Part shown: one piece after another, positions 55,146 to 64,000 of the stretch
How positions within the stretch are numbered: the first letter of the stretch is position 1
Layout: each line of letters starts with the position of its first letter
Assembly: GCA_016705245.1 (NCBI GenBank)
Contig: JADIYM010000013.1
Coordinates: 1 to 64,000 of the forward strand
DNA: 64,000 nt
Reading direction: 5' to 3'
Source of the DNA: Blastocatellia bacterium
Lineage (GTDB): Bacteria; Acidobacteriota; Blastocatellia; UBA7656; JADIYM01
Notes under the pieces: generated by a model
The model's input: only the letters and a program-made list of their open reading frames with translations
Told to the model about the DNA's origin: nothing
Database searches by the model: none
Made by a program: the position numbers and the translations under genes

Positions 55146-55254
55146 GCTGTTCCGCTCGCGGGGCCGAGATGGGCGAAGCCGGCACGCGGCATCTGACGTG
55201 CTTGTCACACTGAATGCTCGTGATTCCGGTCCGTCGGCAGCGGGAGGTAACCCA

Positions 55255-56647
55255 TTGAGGAACCATCGGAATGATCCACTGCCTGAGCCTGAGGCTGAGC
55301 CTGATCTTCCCGGCAGTCTCGCCAAGCGCGCCCTCGTGACGAAAGCGCGTGGCCCGGTGACGGAGGACTCGACACGCAGACGCCGGCTGGCTCGGCGTGC
55401 AATTGTCGGCTTCGCTCTGGTCTTGCTCGCCGGAATTGCAGGTTATTTCCTCCTCCGACCCACGGCGGCGGAGGTTTTTCGCGTCGACCGTCGCGACTTG
55501 ACGCCCTCGGCCCGGGGCGTCGGCACGGTGGAAGCCAAGAATGTCGTCGATCTCTCGTCGAAAGTCGCCGGTCGCCTGCTCGCCGTGCAGGTGGATGAAG
55601 GCGACATGGTTCGAACCGGCCAGGTGCTCGCAACCGTCGACGACGCCGAATTGCGCGCCGCACTCGAAAGCGCACTGGCGACCGTTTCCCGTGCACGGTT
55701 TTCGGTCACGGCGCAGGATGCTGGTACAGCACGTGCGCGATCGATGCTTGCGGCAGGCGAGTCCGCCGAAGCAAAGGCCCGAGCCGAATACGCTCTTGCG
55801 GAGAAAAACGCCAGGCGCTGGCGTCAGCTTTTCGAGGAAGGCGTCGTCGCCGAGGCCGATCGAGACGCCCGCAATACCGAAGCAGGCGTCGGCAAGGCGG
55901 CGCTCGCAGCCGCGCAAGCCGAGACCGTCGCACTGCGGCGTGAAGTGGACGCAGCGGTGGCCGCTGCCCAGATGGCTCAGCAGGAGGTCGGGGCGGCGAG
56001 CGCGGCCGCGAATGCCATTCAAGCCCGGCTCGGCGACGCCTCGATTGTGTCGCCCCTGGACGGCTACGTCGTCCGTCGACTGCTCGAACCAGGAGTCATT
56101 GCGACTCCCGGCGCGTCGATCCTGCGCGTCGCGGATCCGGCAACGGCGTGGGTGACGATCCATCTCAATGAGGTCGAGGCCGGTTCGGTCACCACGGGAG
56201 ATTCGGCCGAGGTCGTCCTCCGCTCGTCGCCGACGACCCCGGTCCGTGGCCAGGTTGCACGAGTGCGGCGCGAGAGCGACCGCGTGACCGAACAACTCGC
56301 CGTGGATATCACCTTCGACGTTTTGCCGGAACGACTCATCCTGGGTGAGCAGGCCGAAGCGACGATCTTCGGCGCGACACGAAACGCGGTACTGGCGGTG
56401 CCGCTATCCGCCATTGCACGATCCGAGGATGGGGCCGTCGTGCTCTCAGTCTCGGATGACAGACTGGTCGCCACTCACGTGCAACTCGGCCTTCCCGGCA
56501 CCGGCGGCTTCGTCGAGGTGACCGCAGGCATCGACGAAGGACAGCTGCTCGTCGCGGCACCGGGCAAGCTCGCAGAACCGGGAAACGAGGGCGGCGAATA
56601 CGGCCGACCTGGTCGTCCCCGCCGGGCAAAGCGAGGGCACGCCGTGA
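55255..56647 (+). CDS. ABC-exporter periplasmic adaptor (HlyD/MFP family), frameshifted at 3' end
   Basis: The start is set at the TTG at 55255 because GGGAGGT lies six bases upstream; the GTG at 55198 has no such site. A basic cytoplasmic N-terminus, one membrane anchor (AIVGFALVLLAGIAGYFLL), a lipoyl half (VVDLSSKVAGRLLAVQVDEG), a coiled-coil hairpin (about residues 125-245), SPLDGYVVRRLLEPG and barrel domains follow. Without correction the frame runs straight into the permease, which would put the periplasmic adaptor end and the cytoplasmic permease start on one chain, topologically unlikely. In the next frame a stop (TGA 56645-56647, after LVVPAGQSEGTP) overlaps the permease GTG as GTGA, so one extra base between about 56560 and 56610 is proposed. 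Confidence 0.75.
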
Positions 56648-57842
56648 ACCTCGCCATCCGCGACGTGCGGCATCGTCTCGGCCGCTTTCTGTTGACGGGC
56701 GTGGGACTCGGCCTCCTGCTCGCGACGGTCATGGCCATGGGCGGGATCTATCGCGGCCTCGTCGAAGATGCGCTCAGCCTGGTGCGCGCCGCAGCCGGCA
56801 CCGACCTGTGGGTCGTGCAAAAAGACACCAACGGACCTTTTGCCGAGTCGTCTCGAGTTCCCGAGGATCTCTATCGGGCCATCGCCGCCATTCCCGGCGT
56901 CGCCGAGGCCAGTCCGGTTTCCTTCCAGTCCATCCAGCTCGACGTCGTCGGTGCGCCCATCCGGGTGCAACTCGTGGGCGCCCGGCCAGGCGCGCTCGGT
57001 TCAACGCCGTCAGTCGCCGATGGTCGTCCTATCGTCCGTTCAACCGGAGAAATGGTCGTCGACCGACGATCGGCGATTCCGGTCGGCACCGTTATCCCGC
57101 TCGGCAGAACAACCGTGACCGTGGTCGGACGCACGGACGGAATCGTGTCCAACTCAGGGGACCCGGTCGCCTTCGTCTCGCTCGAGGACGCCCAGGAAGT
57201 GCAGTTCCTCGCGGCGAACGAGGCGGTCCGCAACGAGCGAGCAAGGCTCGAGGAGGGTCTCTCTCAGATCCCCGAGCTTCGCGACGTGTCTCCCGAAGCC
57301 CTGGCGAGCGTGTCGCAGGACACACACATCGCGAATGCCGTGCTCGTCAGGCTCGAGCCGTGGGCTTCGGCTCGCGAGATCGCCGATTCGATCGAGCGGT
57401 GGAACCACTATCGGGCCCTGACCTCCGAGGAACAGGGACAGATCCTCACCGAAGCGTCGTCGAGCGGGCCCGCCAGCAGCTGCTTCTCTTCCGGATCATT
57501 CTGCTGGCCGTCTCGACCGTCGTGATCGCGCTCATCGTCTACACGATGACGATCGAGAAGACGCGCGACATCGCAACGCTCAAGATCATCGGCGCTCCGG
57601 ACCGCACGATCGGAGCCATGATCCTCCAGGAGGCGCTTGCCCTCGGGCTCGCGGGATTTGCCGTTGGCGCGCTCCTGATACAGCTGACGTACGACCGATT
57701 CCCCCGCCGCGTGATCCTCATGCCGTTCGATCAGTTCGTCCTGCTTGGCATCGTCGTCGTGATCTGCGTCGCCGCAAGCGGACTTGGCGTTCGAAGGGCG
57801 CTCGGGATCGACGCGACCACGGCCATGGGAGGCGGGGCATGA
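56644..57842 (+). CDS. ABC transporter permease (DevC/FtsX-like), frameshifted
   Basis: A GTG start overlaps the corrected adaptor stop. The N-terminal helix (FLLTGVGLGLLLATVMAMGG) is followed by a MacB-type periplasmic domain (TDLWVVQKDTNGPFAESSRV, DAQEVQFLAANEAVRNE). Near 57455 one base is missing: EEQGQILTEA must join VVERARQQLLLFR, after which the last three helices (IILLAVSTVVIALIVYTMTI, LGLAGFAVGALLIQL, FVLLGIVVVICVAASGLG) follow in the other frame. The corrected length is 400 codons. The stop overlaps the ATPase start as ATGA. Confidence 0.8.
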
Positions 57843-58550
57843 CGGCCGCCATCTCTGCCGAACACGTCACGAAGATCTTTGGCAGCGGTGAGACCCAGGT
57901 CGTCGGGTTGCGCGACGCGAGCATCTCGGTACTGCCCGGAGAGCTGGTGGCTTTGATGGGTCCCAGCGGCTCGGGGAAAACGACGCTACTCAGGGCCCTT
58001 TCGCTCATCGATCCGCCGACCGAAGGCCGAGTGTCGGTCGACGGCGTGGCAGTGTTCGACGGACGACGATTGACCGACGACCGTGCGCTGCGTCGACGGC
58101 GGATGGGAATCGTGTTCCAGGCCTACAACCTGATTCCGTTCCTCACGGCCGCCGAGAATGTCGCGCTCGTGCTCACACTCGACGGGATTGGGCGACACCA
58201 GGCGCTCGACGAGGCGAGGGCGCTCCTCGACCGACTTGGACTCGCCGGACGCGCCGACACCTACCCGGCAACGCTGTCGGGTGGTGAACAGCAGCGAATC
58301 GCCGTGGCTCGCGCCGTGGTCAACGATCCGGCCGTCGTCCTGGCGGACGAGCCGACGGCGGCGCTCGACACCGAACGAGGAATAGCCGTGATGGACTTGC
58401 TCAGGCGCCTCGGCGTCGAGCGGCGCGCCGGTGTGATCGTCGTGACACGACGAACGGATGATCGAGGGATTCGACCGCGTCTACCATATGGTCGACGGTC
58501 GGATCGTTCCCGAGGCTAAAGTGCACGGGGTTGAAGGTGAAGTTCATTGA
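57839..58550 (+). CDS. ABC transporter ATP-binding protein (MacB/LolD/DevA-like), frameshifted near end
   Basis: Walker A is MGPSGSGKTTLLRAL (about residues 40-54), the Q-loop VFQAYNLIPFL, the signature LSGGEQQRIAVARAV, and Walker B VVLADEPTAALD. At 58445-58447 two bases are missing: the frame reads VIVVTRRTDD and ends at 58519, but restoring a CCC run gives VIVVTHDERMIEGFDRVY with the H-loop histidine and a natural end at TGA 58548-58550, 238 codons. It powers the adjacent permease. As given, the lost His would inactivate it. Confidence 0.88.
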
Positions 58551-58959
58551 AGGCCCGTCAGATTGCATCCGTTTGACCCAGAACCCCGAGCGCAGCGAGG
58601 CCGAGTGTGCTTGCGGGCGGTATGTTTGACGGGACGGTGTTTCCTCCGGCCGGCAAAGACATAAGGCCGCGATGCTAACGACGGCCCCTCGCTGCGCTCG
58701 GGGTTCTGGGTCGGCGATGGCTGGTTTTGACGGGCCGGTCGGATCGCGCAGCGAGGGGCCGAGGCGTGTGGCCTCCGCCGGTCGAGTAAGCGACTCGAGG
58801 CCGCGATGCTAACGACGGCCCCTCGCTGCGCTCGGGGTTCTGGGTCGGCCATGGTGCCGTTTGACGGCCAGTTCGATCGCGTCCCGTTTGACCCTTCTGT
58901 GCACTCTCTTCATTCTCCTTGGCGCGTGCGCGCGAATCGGCGAGACTGGCGCACGGACG
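58551..58959. repeat. intergenic repeat cluster H
   Basis: No gene. Main-repeat copies lie forward at about 58575-58603 (core shortened to GCGCAGCGAGG), reverse at 58680-58713, a fragment at 58745-58762 and reverse at 58816-58850. The segment GGCCGCGATGCTAACGACGG precedes both reverse copies. Start signals of the long membrane protein gene must lie in the last 100 bases. Confidence 0.78.
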
Positions 58960-61900
58960 ATGGCCCACCAGAACCCCCTCACCTGTTATCGATGCGGTCT
59001 GGCCGCCGAGCCTACGGATACCCGATGCTCGCGGTGCAGCCTGTCGCTCGACTGGGCCGCGATGTCGGACCTCCGGTCGCTCGACTACCTGCGCACGCGA
59101 CTTACGCAGTGGCAACGCCAGGGTGTCATCGGGCCGACCATCGCGCAGCGGATGCTCGGCGAGGCGGAGCACAATCGCATCACGATCCTTCGCATGCTCT
59201 CCGGCGTTGCGCCAGGCCCGCCAATGGCACCGCCGCCCGTCAGGATGCGTCCCGTGCAACCGTCGGTTCCTGAGACACCAACCCCGCACGGGCAGCCGCC
59301 TCCGCCGGACTTCGTCGAGGGCTTGCCGTCCGAGCCGCCACCATTCTTCGAGAGTGGTGAGCGATCGCCGTCGGGTCCGGCGACGTTCGAACGACCCGAG
59401 CGCCACCCGCCACGCCGCTCGTTCATCGACGCGCTAGTCGATTTCGGGACCGTCCGCCTCATGCTCTACGCGGGAGCGCTGCTGCTCGCAGCGGGCATCC
59501 TCGTCTGGTTGCGCGACACTCTGCGCGAACAGCTCCAGAAGCCGATGGTGCAGGCCGGCATTCTCGCGGCCATCACGGTCGCCACGCTCAGTGGCGGGGT
59601 TGCGCTGGTCGCCAGGGCGAAAGACCGCGCCGAACAGCGCATCATCGGCCGCGGGTTCCTCCTGCTCGGCACCCTTCTGCTGCCGCTCAATCCATGGTTC
59701 TGGCTTCAATCCGGACTGATCGAGGACCGGGGCAACGCCTGGATCGTCACGCTGGTGACGTTCGCGGTATCGACGGCCATCGCTTTCGGGCTCGGCGACC
59801 GGATCTTCGTCGTGCTGTCCTACGCCTTTGCGATGGCGACGGGTTGGTTGCTTACCTACAAACTCTCCGGTGGAGCGCCCGCGGGCGCGTATGCGCTCTC
59901 GATAGTCGGTGTCTCGCTCGTTTACGTCATCGGCGAATGGGCCGTCTCGCGGGCTCGACCGGATGACGAGAAGTGGGCGGGACTCGGCGAGGTGATGTTC
60001 TGGTGCGGACACGTCGGACTCGCATTCACCGTCGTCTTCTATTCCGCGGTTTCGTGGTTCATACCGAGCGAGCTGCTCGCAGCGTTCCGGCACTTCTCGG
60101 GTGAAGGGCACACGCCGTGGATCAGCACCACGGTTCCGGCTCTTGCCGCGCTCGGCTACTTCTGGTCCGCCTGGCGCCAGCGGCAATCGCTCTGGACGTT
60201 CGTCGCGGCCGCCGCCACCGCGTGGTCGGTCACGGAGTGGCTGCTCAGCCATCACGTCCGGCCCGGGTCGTGGCTCATCGCCGCGGCTGTTTTGGCGCTT
60301 GCCTTCCACGCCGCCGGTCTCCTGCTCAGGAAGCGTGACGAATTCGGCCCGGCGCTCGAGAGCAGCGGACGGGTCTTCGCGTGGATCGGATTCACGTGCG
60401 TCGTCATCGCGTGTTTCGGATACTCAGTCTTCGACCAGCCCGTGCGGGTAGCAACGGCGGCCGGCGCGCTGCTGCTCGCCGCGACGTTCGCGGCAGATGC
60501 CTTTCACGAGCGAACCGGGCCGCCAGCCTTCGCCGCGACCGCGATTGTCTGGTTCGTCGCCGGATGGGGATTGCACGAGCTCGGGGCCTCGTGGACGGTC
60601 ACGAGCACGGTTCTCGCGGGCTTGCTCGTCGGCACGCCGTTCCTGCTCGACCTGATAGACGACGACCGATCCGACAACCGGACGGGTGCGCGCACCGCGA
60701 CGTCGGGACTCGTCCTCGTCAGCGGGATCGCCCTGCTCGCGCTGATCGACAACGGCCCGGAGCTCTGGCGGCTCATTCCGCTTGGCCTCTTCGTGTCTGC
60801 GGCCGCCATCATCCACGGATGGACCACCCGCGCGCCGCTCGTCCGGTATCCCGCGTACGCGATCGGCCTCGCGACTCTGCAGCTCGTGGCGCTCATCGCC
60901 GCCGGCGAGATCATTCGCACGAACGAGTGGGCCGAGGGTCGATACGCTGTGTTTTTGGTGATTCCATACGTCGCGGCACTGGTCGCCGCCTGGTTCGCCC
61001 TGGGTTCGGCGCTCGAGCTGCGGACGGTCGCGCTGCGACGGACCGTACGACTTGCCGCGGCGTTTGCTGCGGGCCTTGCCGGGATTTCCGCGTTTCCGCT
61101 TCTCTTCGACAGCGTGCTGGTGACGCAGGGCCGGTATCTGTTCGCGCTCGCGATGTTACTGCTTGCGCTCGCGCCGATGGCCATTGCCGCGAAAAGCCGC
61201 GACGGCGCCGTGGCGCACGTCGAAGGCGCCTACGGCTGGCTGTTCGTGCTCGGCGCGTGGTTCGCAGTGATGGCGGGCCTGGTCCGCGATGCAGCGGGCT
61301 ACGAGAGTCTGGTGATCGCGCTGTTCACCGGCATGGCGCCGATCGTTCTTGCCGCCATCGCAGGTCCCACTTCTCCGAAATGGCCGGCGATCGGAAACGC
61401 CGCAATGGGCGTCGGCTGCGTCTGCGCGGTGGTCAGCCTGCCCGGCTGCCTCGTGATGCTCAGCGACGACTTCGGCAACGCCGACGCGTTCCCTTCTCGC
61501 GACCGTTTCGCGATTTTCCTGTTCGGCGCGCTGTCGCTCATCTTTGCGCTATGGCGAAGCAGCGAGAAGTGGTTCGCGGCGTGGCCAATCGTCTGGTCGG
61601 CGATCGCCGTCCTTCCTGCAGTGTGCATCGGACGCGGCGCCATCGTTTCGGCGGGCAATGAGAACGTCGGCATTGCGGCTGTCGGGCTGGTCGCGGTCGC
61701 ATTGTTCGGGCTTCGGGGCGTTCTTGCGACACGCGACATTCCGCTGGCGATGCCGGCGCTGCCGATTGCGCACGCATTGACCGGTGTCGCATTGCTCTCG
61801 GCGCTCGCCTTGGCGGCGGATACCGGGGTGACGTGGACGACCGTAATGGCCTTCACGATCGCAACCGCCGGTTACGCCGTCGCGGGCTTTGCCGCCGAAC

Positions 61901-62469
61901 GATCCGAGGTCTCGTCGGTCATGCACCGCGGACTGGCGCTCGTGTTCTCGTACCTGTCGTACGCGATGATCGGATTGCGTTACGAGCTGAGCCCGTGGGA
62001 CGACAGTGCTTACTACACTTTGCCACCGGGCCTGCTGTTAGTGACGATCGGCGCGGCGAAGAGCCGGAACGATGACGACGAAGGCGCCGGTCCGCTCATG
62101 TGGATTGGCAGTCTCATCGCGGCGACGCCGATGCTGCTGCACGCGCTCGAGAACCGTTTCGTGCTCGGGACGTCGTCGGCCCGATACGACATGGCGACCA
62201 TCACCCTGGGATTGCTGCTGGCGCTCGTCGGGCGGGCGGTGATGTACCGCGGACCGTTCCTGGTCGGGGCGTTTGTCTTCGTGGTCGACCTGTTTGTCGT
62301 GATCATGGGAGCGATCAGGTGGCAGGACTTGCCGCCGGCGGTCTACCTCACGGCGCTCGGCGCGCTGCTGTTCGGGACGGCATGGGTGCTGCTCTACAAG
62401 CGCGAGGAGCTGCGTCGGTTCTCGACGTGGCTTGGAGATTCAGCGACCGCGCTCAGGGAGTGGCGGTAG
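58960..62469 (+). CDS. large polytopic membrane protein with N-terminal zinc ribbon
   Basis: This is a 1169-residue protein. A zinc ribbon CYRCGLAAEPTDTRCSRC (about residues 9-26) is followed by a helical segment (LRTRLTQWQRQGVIGPTIAQ), a Pro-rich linker (about 85-160) and then roughly 30 predicted membrane helices to the end. The layout resembles DUF2157/DUF2339-type proteins of unknown function, but I cannot name a family with certainty. The ATG at 58960 was selected because it places the zinc ribbon at the start; earlier in-frame starts give a leader that looks like repeat translation. It ends just before a long palindrome. Confidence 0.75.
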   Translation: MAHQNPLTCYRCGLAAEPTDTRCSRCSLSLDWAAMSDLRSLDYLRTRLTQWQRQGVIGPTIAQRMLGEAEHNRITILRMLSGVAPGPPMAPPPVRMRPVQPSVPETPTPHGQPPPPDFVEGLPSEPPPFFESGERSPSGPATFERPERHPPRRSFIDALVDFGTVRLMLYAGALLLAAGILVWLRDTLREQLQKPMVQAGILAAITVATLSGGVALVARAKDRAEQRIIGRGFLLLGTLLLPLNPWFWLQSGLIEDRGNAWIVTLVTFAVSTAIAFGLGDRIFVVLSYAFAMATGWLLTYKLSGGAPAGAYALSIVGVSLVYVIGEWAVSRARPDDEKWAGLGEVMFWCGHVGLAFTVVFYSAVSWFIPSELLAAFRHFSGEGHTPWISTTVPALAALGYFWSAWRQRQSLWTFVAAAATAWSVTEWLLSHHVRPGSWLIAAAVLALAFHAAGLLLRKRDEFGPALESSGRVFAWIGFTCVVIACFGYSVFDQPVRVATAAGALLLAATFAADAFHERTGPPAFAATAIVWFVAGWGLHELGASWTVTSTVLAGLLVGTPFLLDLIDDDRSDNRTGARTATSGLVLVSGIALLALIDNGPELWRLIPLGLFVSAAAIIHGWTTRAPLVRYPAYAIGLATLQLVALIAAGEIIRTNEWAEGRYAVFLVIPYVAALVAAWFALGSALELRTVALRRTVRLAAAFAAGLAGISAFPLLFDSVLVTQGRYLFALAMLLLALAPMAIAAKSRDGAVAHVEGAYGWLFVLGAWFAVMAGLVRDAAGYESLVIALFTGMAPIVLAAIAGPTSPKWPAIGNAAMGVGCVCAVVSLPGCLVMLSDDFGNADAFPSRDRFAIFLFGALSLIFALWRSSEKWFAAWPIVWSAIAVLPAVCIGRGAIVSAGNENVGIAAVGLVAVALFGLRGVLATRDIPLAMPALPIAHALTGVALLSALALAADTGVTWTTVMAFTIATAGYAVAGFAAERSEVSSVMHRGLALVFSYLSYAMIGLRYELSPWDDSAYYTLPPGLLLVTIGAAKSRNDDDEGAGPLMWIGSLIAATPMLLHALENRFVLGTSSARYDMATITLGLLLALVGRAVMYRGPFLVGAFVFVVDLFVVIMGAIRWQDLPPAVYLTALGALLFGTAWVLLYKREELRRFSTWLGDSATALREWR

Positions 62470-62475
62470 ACGGAG

Positions 62476-62580
62476 CTGTCTCGGCGGCTCTGAGCCTCTG
62501 TGGCTCTGTGTGCGAAGCTCTGGTCGCGGTCAAGAGAGCTTCGCACACAGAGCCACAGAGGCACTGAGCCGCCGAGACAG
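62476..62580. repeat. long palindrome, family 2 (copy 2)
   Basis: The 46-base arms (62476-62521 and 62535-62580) pair with three mismatches around a 13-base loop. The central part TGTGTGCGAAGCTCT matches copy 1 at 32458-32554 exactly, while the outer bases differ. It starts 7 bases after the stop of the membrane protein gene, so it probably forms its transcript end, although no T-run follows. Confidence 0.85.
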
Positions 62581-62682
62581 CAAGTTCCTCCCCTGCTGAA
62601 CTTTTCCTTCCCTCGCTCATGACCCTTCATGTAGACTGGCCGAGGTTACGGACGGATCCTTACTCACAAGGAACCGCCCAAC

Positions 62683-63813
62683 ATGCGGGATCACTCTTCC
62701 CGGGGTGCGATGCTCCTCGACCCCGAGCCCTCTTCCTCAATTCCGGCGTCCATCCGCCTCGATCGCGCTCGTCTGCTCGATGCGCTCACGACGGCACGGC
62801 TGAACCCATCCACGGCGACACTCCGGCGATCGATCAACGATCTCCGCACGGGCGTCCGCAGCTCCGCCGGCGCCTACCGCGTCCGCGGGTTGCGCGAAGC
62901 CGCCGAGTTCACGCCCGAGTTCCTCGACGAAGAGTTCGACCAGATCTGCGGCGCTCAGACGCTCGATCGGGCGCGTTATTACGTCGACCGCCTCATCAAG
63001 AGCATCACGGAAGTCCGCACGAGCGCCATCAACGACATCAACCTCAATCGCTGGAAGGAATACGAGGACATCCAGACCGACTCGCTCTGGCTCGTCGCGA
63101 ACCGCGAGCGCGGAGGCGCGCACTCCGCGAAATACTGGGGCAATTTCGTTCCGCAGATCCCGCACCAGATGATGCGACGCTACACGAAGGCCGGCGACTG
63201 GGTGCTCGACGTTTTCGCCGGCTCCGGCACGTCACTCATCGAAGGCCAGCGCCTCGGCCGCAACACCATCGGCATCGAGTTGCAGCCGCAGGTCGCACGA
63301 ATGGCTCGAAAGGCCATCGCCTCGGAGCCAAACGCTTTCGACGTGACTTCGCAGGTCGTGTGCGGCGACAGCGCCAGCATTGACGCCAGAAAGCTGCTGC
63401 GAGCCCACGGCCAGGAAACCGCGCAGCTCGTCATCATGCACCCGCCCTACTTCGACATCATCAAGTTCAGCGAGGATGAACGCGACCTGTCGAATGCTCC
63501 TTCGGTCGAAGCCTTTCTCGACACGATCGGGCGCGTAGTCGACAACGTCGCACCGGTCCTCGATCGTGGTCGCTACCTTGCCGTGGTCATCGGCGACAAA
63601 TACGCGAACGGTGAGTGGGTGCCGCTCGGATTCCGCACGATGGACGCGATCCAGCAGCGTGGATTCATGCTCAAGTCCGTGATCGTGAAAAACTTCGAGC
63701 AGACGACGGCCAAACGTCAGCAGAAAGAGCTCTGGAAGTACCGCGCCCTCGCTGGCGGGTTCTACGTCTTCAAGCACGAATACATCTTCGTGTTCAAGAA
63801 GGTACACAAGTGA
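62683..63813 (+). CDS. site-specific DNA methyltransferase (N4/N6 type)
   Basis: This 376-residue protein has the SAM-binding motif WVLDVFAGSGTSLIEGQRLG and the catalytic motif IMHPPYFDIIKFS, i.e. HPPY in place of the usual DPPY/NPPY/SPPY. Around residues 130-155 lies a region rich in Trp and acidic residues. FAGSG precedes HPPY or follows it in permuted classes; here the order is FxGxG then HPPY. No restriction enzyme gene is next to it. AAGGAA lies 12 bases before the ATG. The target sequence is unknown. Confidence 0.85.
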   Translation: MRDHSSRGAMLLDPEPSSSIPASIRLDRARLLDALTTARLNPSTATLRRSINDLRTGVRSSAGAYRVRGLREAAEFTPEFLDEEFDQICGAQTLDRARYYVDRLIKSITEVRTSAINDINLNRWKEYEDIQTDSLWLVANRERGGAHSAKYWGNFVPQIPHQMMRRYTKAGDWVLDVFAGSGTSLIEGQRLGRNTIGIELQPQVARMARKAIASEPNAFDVTSQVVCGDSASIDARKLLRAHGQETAQLVIMHPPYFDIIKFSEDERDLSNAPSVEAFLDTIGRVVDNVAPVLDRGRYLAVVIGDKYANGEWVPLGFRTMDAIQQRGFMLKSVIVKNFEQTTAKRQQKELWKYRALAGGFYVFKHEYIFVFKKVHK

Positions 63814-64000
63814 ATGCGGATGACTGCGGATCTGCGGCTCGCGTAACCGAAGAATCCACGTCTGGGCGCTTCTTCCTTTCTGTCCTGGCTGGAATAGCTA
63901 TTGTCCTGCTCGCCGGTATCCAAACCGTAATGGCCCAGGCAGAGCCGTGGCAGAAGCTTCAGGATGAGGGAGCCAAGGCGGTCGCGGAAAATCGACTCGC
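63810..64000 (+). CDS. secreted or anchored protein, 5' part only
   Basis: The GTG overlaps the methyltransferase stop as GTGA and continues in frame to the window end (63 codons). It has a hydrophilic start, one hydrophobic segment (FFLSVLAGIAIVLLAGIQTV) ending MAQAEPWQ like a signal peptide cleavage site, then KLQDEGAKAVAENRLA, which looks like the start of a TPR helix. Too little is present to assign a function. Confidence 0.6.
   Translation, partial: MNADDCGSAARVTEESTSGRFFLSVLAGIAIVLLAGIQTVMAQAEPWQKLQDEGAKAVAENRL

Noticed and set aside
55198..57525. Single 775-residue adaptor-permease fusion
   Set aside because: It would join a periplasmic adaptor end to a cytoplasmic permease start; a GTGA overlap in the alternative frame supports two genes and a frame error.

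Overview
The window is one GC-rich (roughly 60 percent), gene-dense bacterial fragment. Its gene content points to a free-living, Gram-negative-type envelope: a Wza/Wzc-type polysaccharide export system, a TolC/RND efflux pump, reverse transsulfuration enzymes, SelB, NamZ and a hybrid sensor kinase with Reg_prop propellers. Intergenic repeat families of the kind often seen in Acidobacteriota genomes make that phylum my best guess. It is a guess from general resemblance, because no rRNA gene or phylogenetic marker is present to settle it.

Layout. Positions 1-20591 (minus strand) carry a Wzx/Wzy-type exopolysaccharide locus, transcribed right to left. It starts with nucleotide-sugar genes (UDP-xylose synthase, an epimerase, an RmlC-like cupin, UDP-glucose dehydrogenase). 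These are followed by a TPR protein, an O-antigen ligase/polymerase, the Wza exporter, a Wzc-type tyrosine kinase, five glycosyltransferase or polymerase genes, a flippase and four methyltransferases. Most junctions overlap by 1-4 bases (ATGA, GTGA, TGATG). Positions 20938-25999 (plus) hold an AT-hook protein, a C26 peptidase, an SDR, NamZ and a NodB deacetylase. A tRNA-Thr(CGU) with its terminator lies at 26121-26235. Positions 26625-29671 (minus) form a three-gene phenolic-lipid-type cassette: type III polyketide synthase, methyltransferase and flavoprotein. Then follow a cyclic-nucleotide-binding MscS-like channel, a LysR regulator, cystathionine beta-synthase-like and gamma-lyase genes, a PP2C phosphatase, a second cystathionine gamma-synthase-family gene, DUF2203, TatA, SelB and a 1323-residue hybrid histidine kinase. 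Positions 46180-58550 are an efflux and stress region: an RND tripartite pump with a DUF2892 protein, a DUF2202 protein, OsmC, and a divergent MFP/permease/ATPase ABC exporter. The right end has a 1169-residue polytopic membrane protein, an orphan DNA methyltransferase and a truncated secreted protein.

Two things stand out beyond gene content. First, about a dozen otherwise well-conserved genes are broken by single (once double) base indels, and three carry an in-frame TAG. In every case the protein resumes in another frame or after the stop, and the corrected length comes out as a whole number of codons. This looks more like residual sequencing error than genuine decay, but it has to be checked before any of these genes is called dead. 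Second, every large intergenic space between 24 and 59 kb is filled with a REPIN-like family of inverted repeat pairs. Three further unrelated long palindrome families are also present.

The most interesting regulatory signal is a shared promoter with an overlapping AT-rich dyad in front of the DUF2202 and OsmC genes. It suggests one repressor controls the efflux and stress region. I did not find a clearly novel defence or mobile system in this window.
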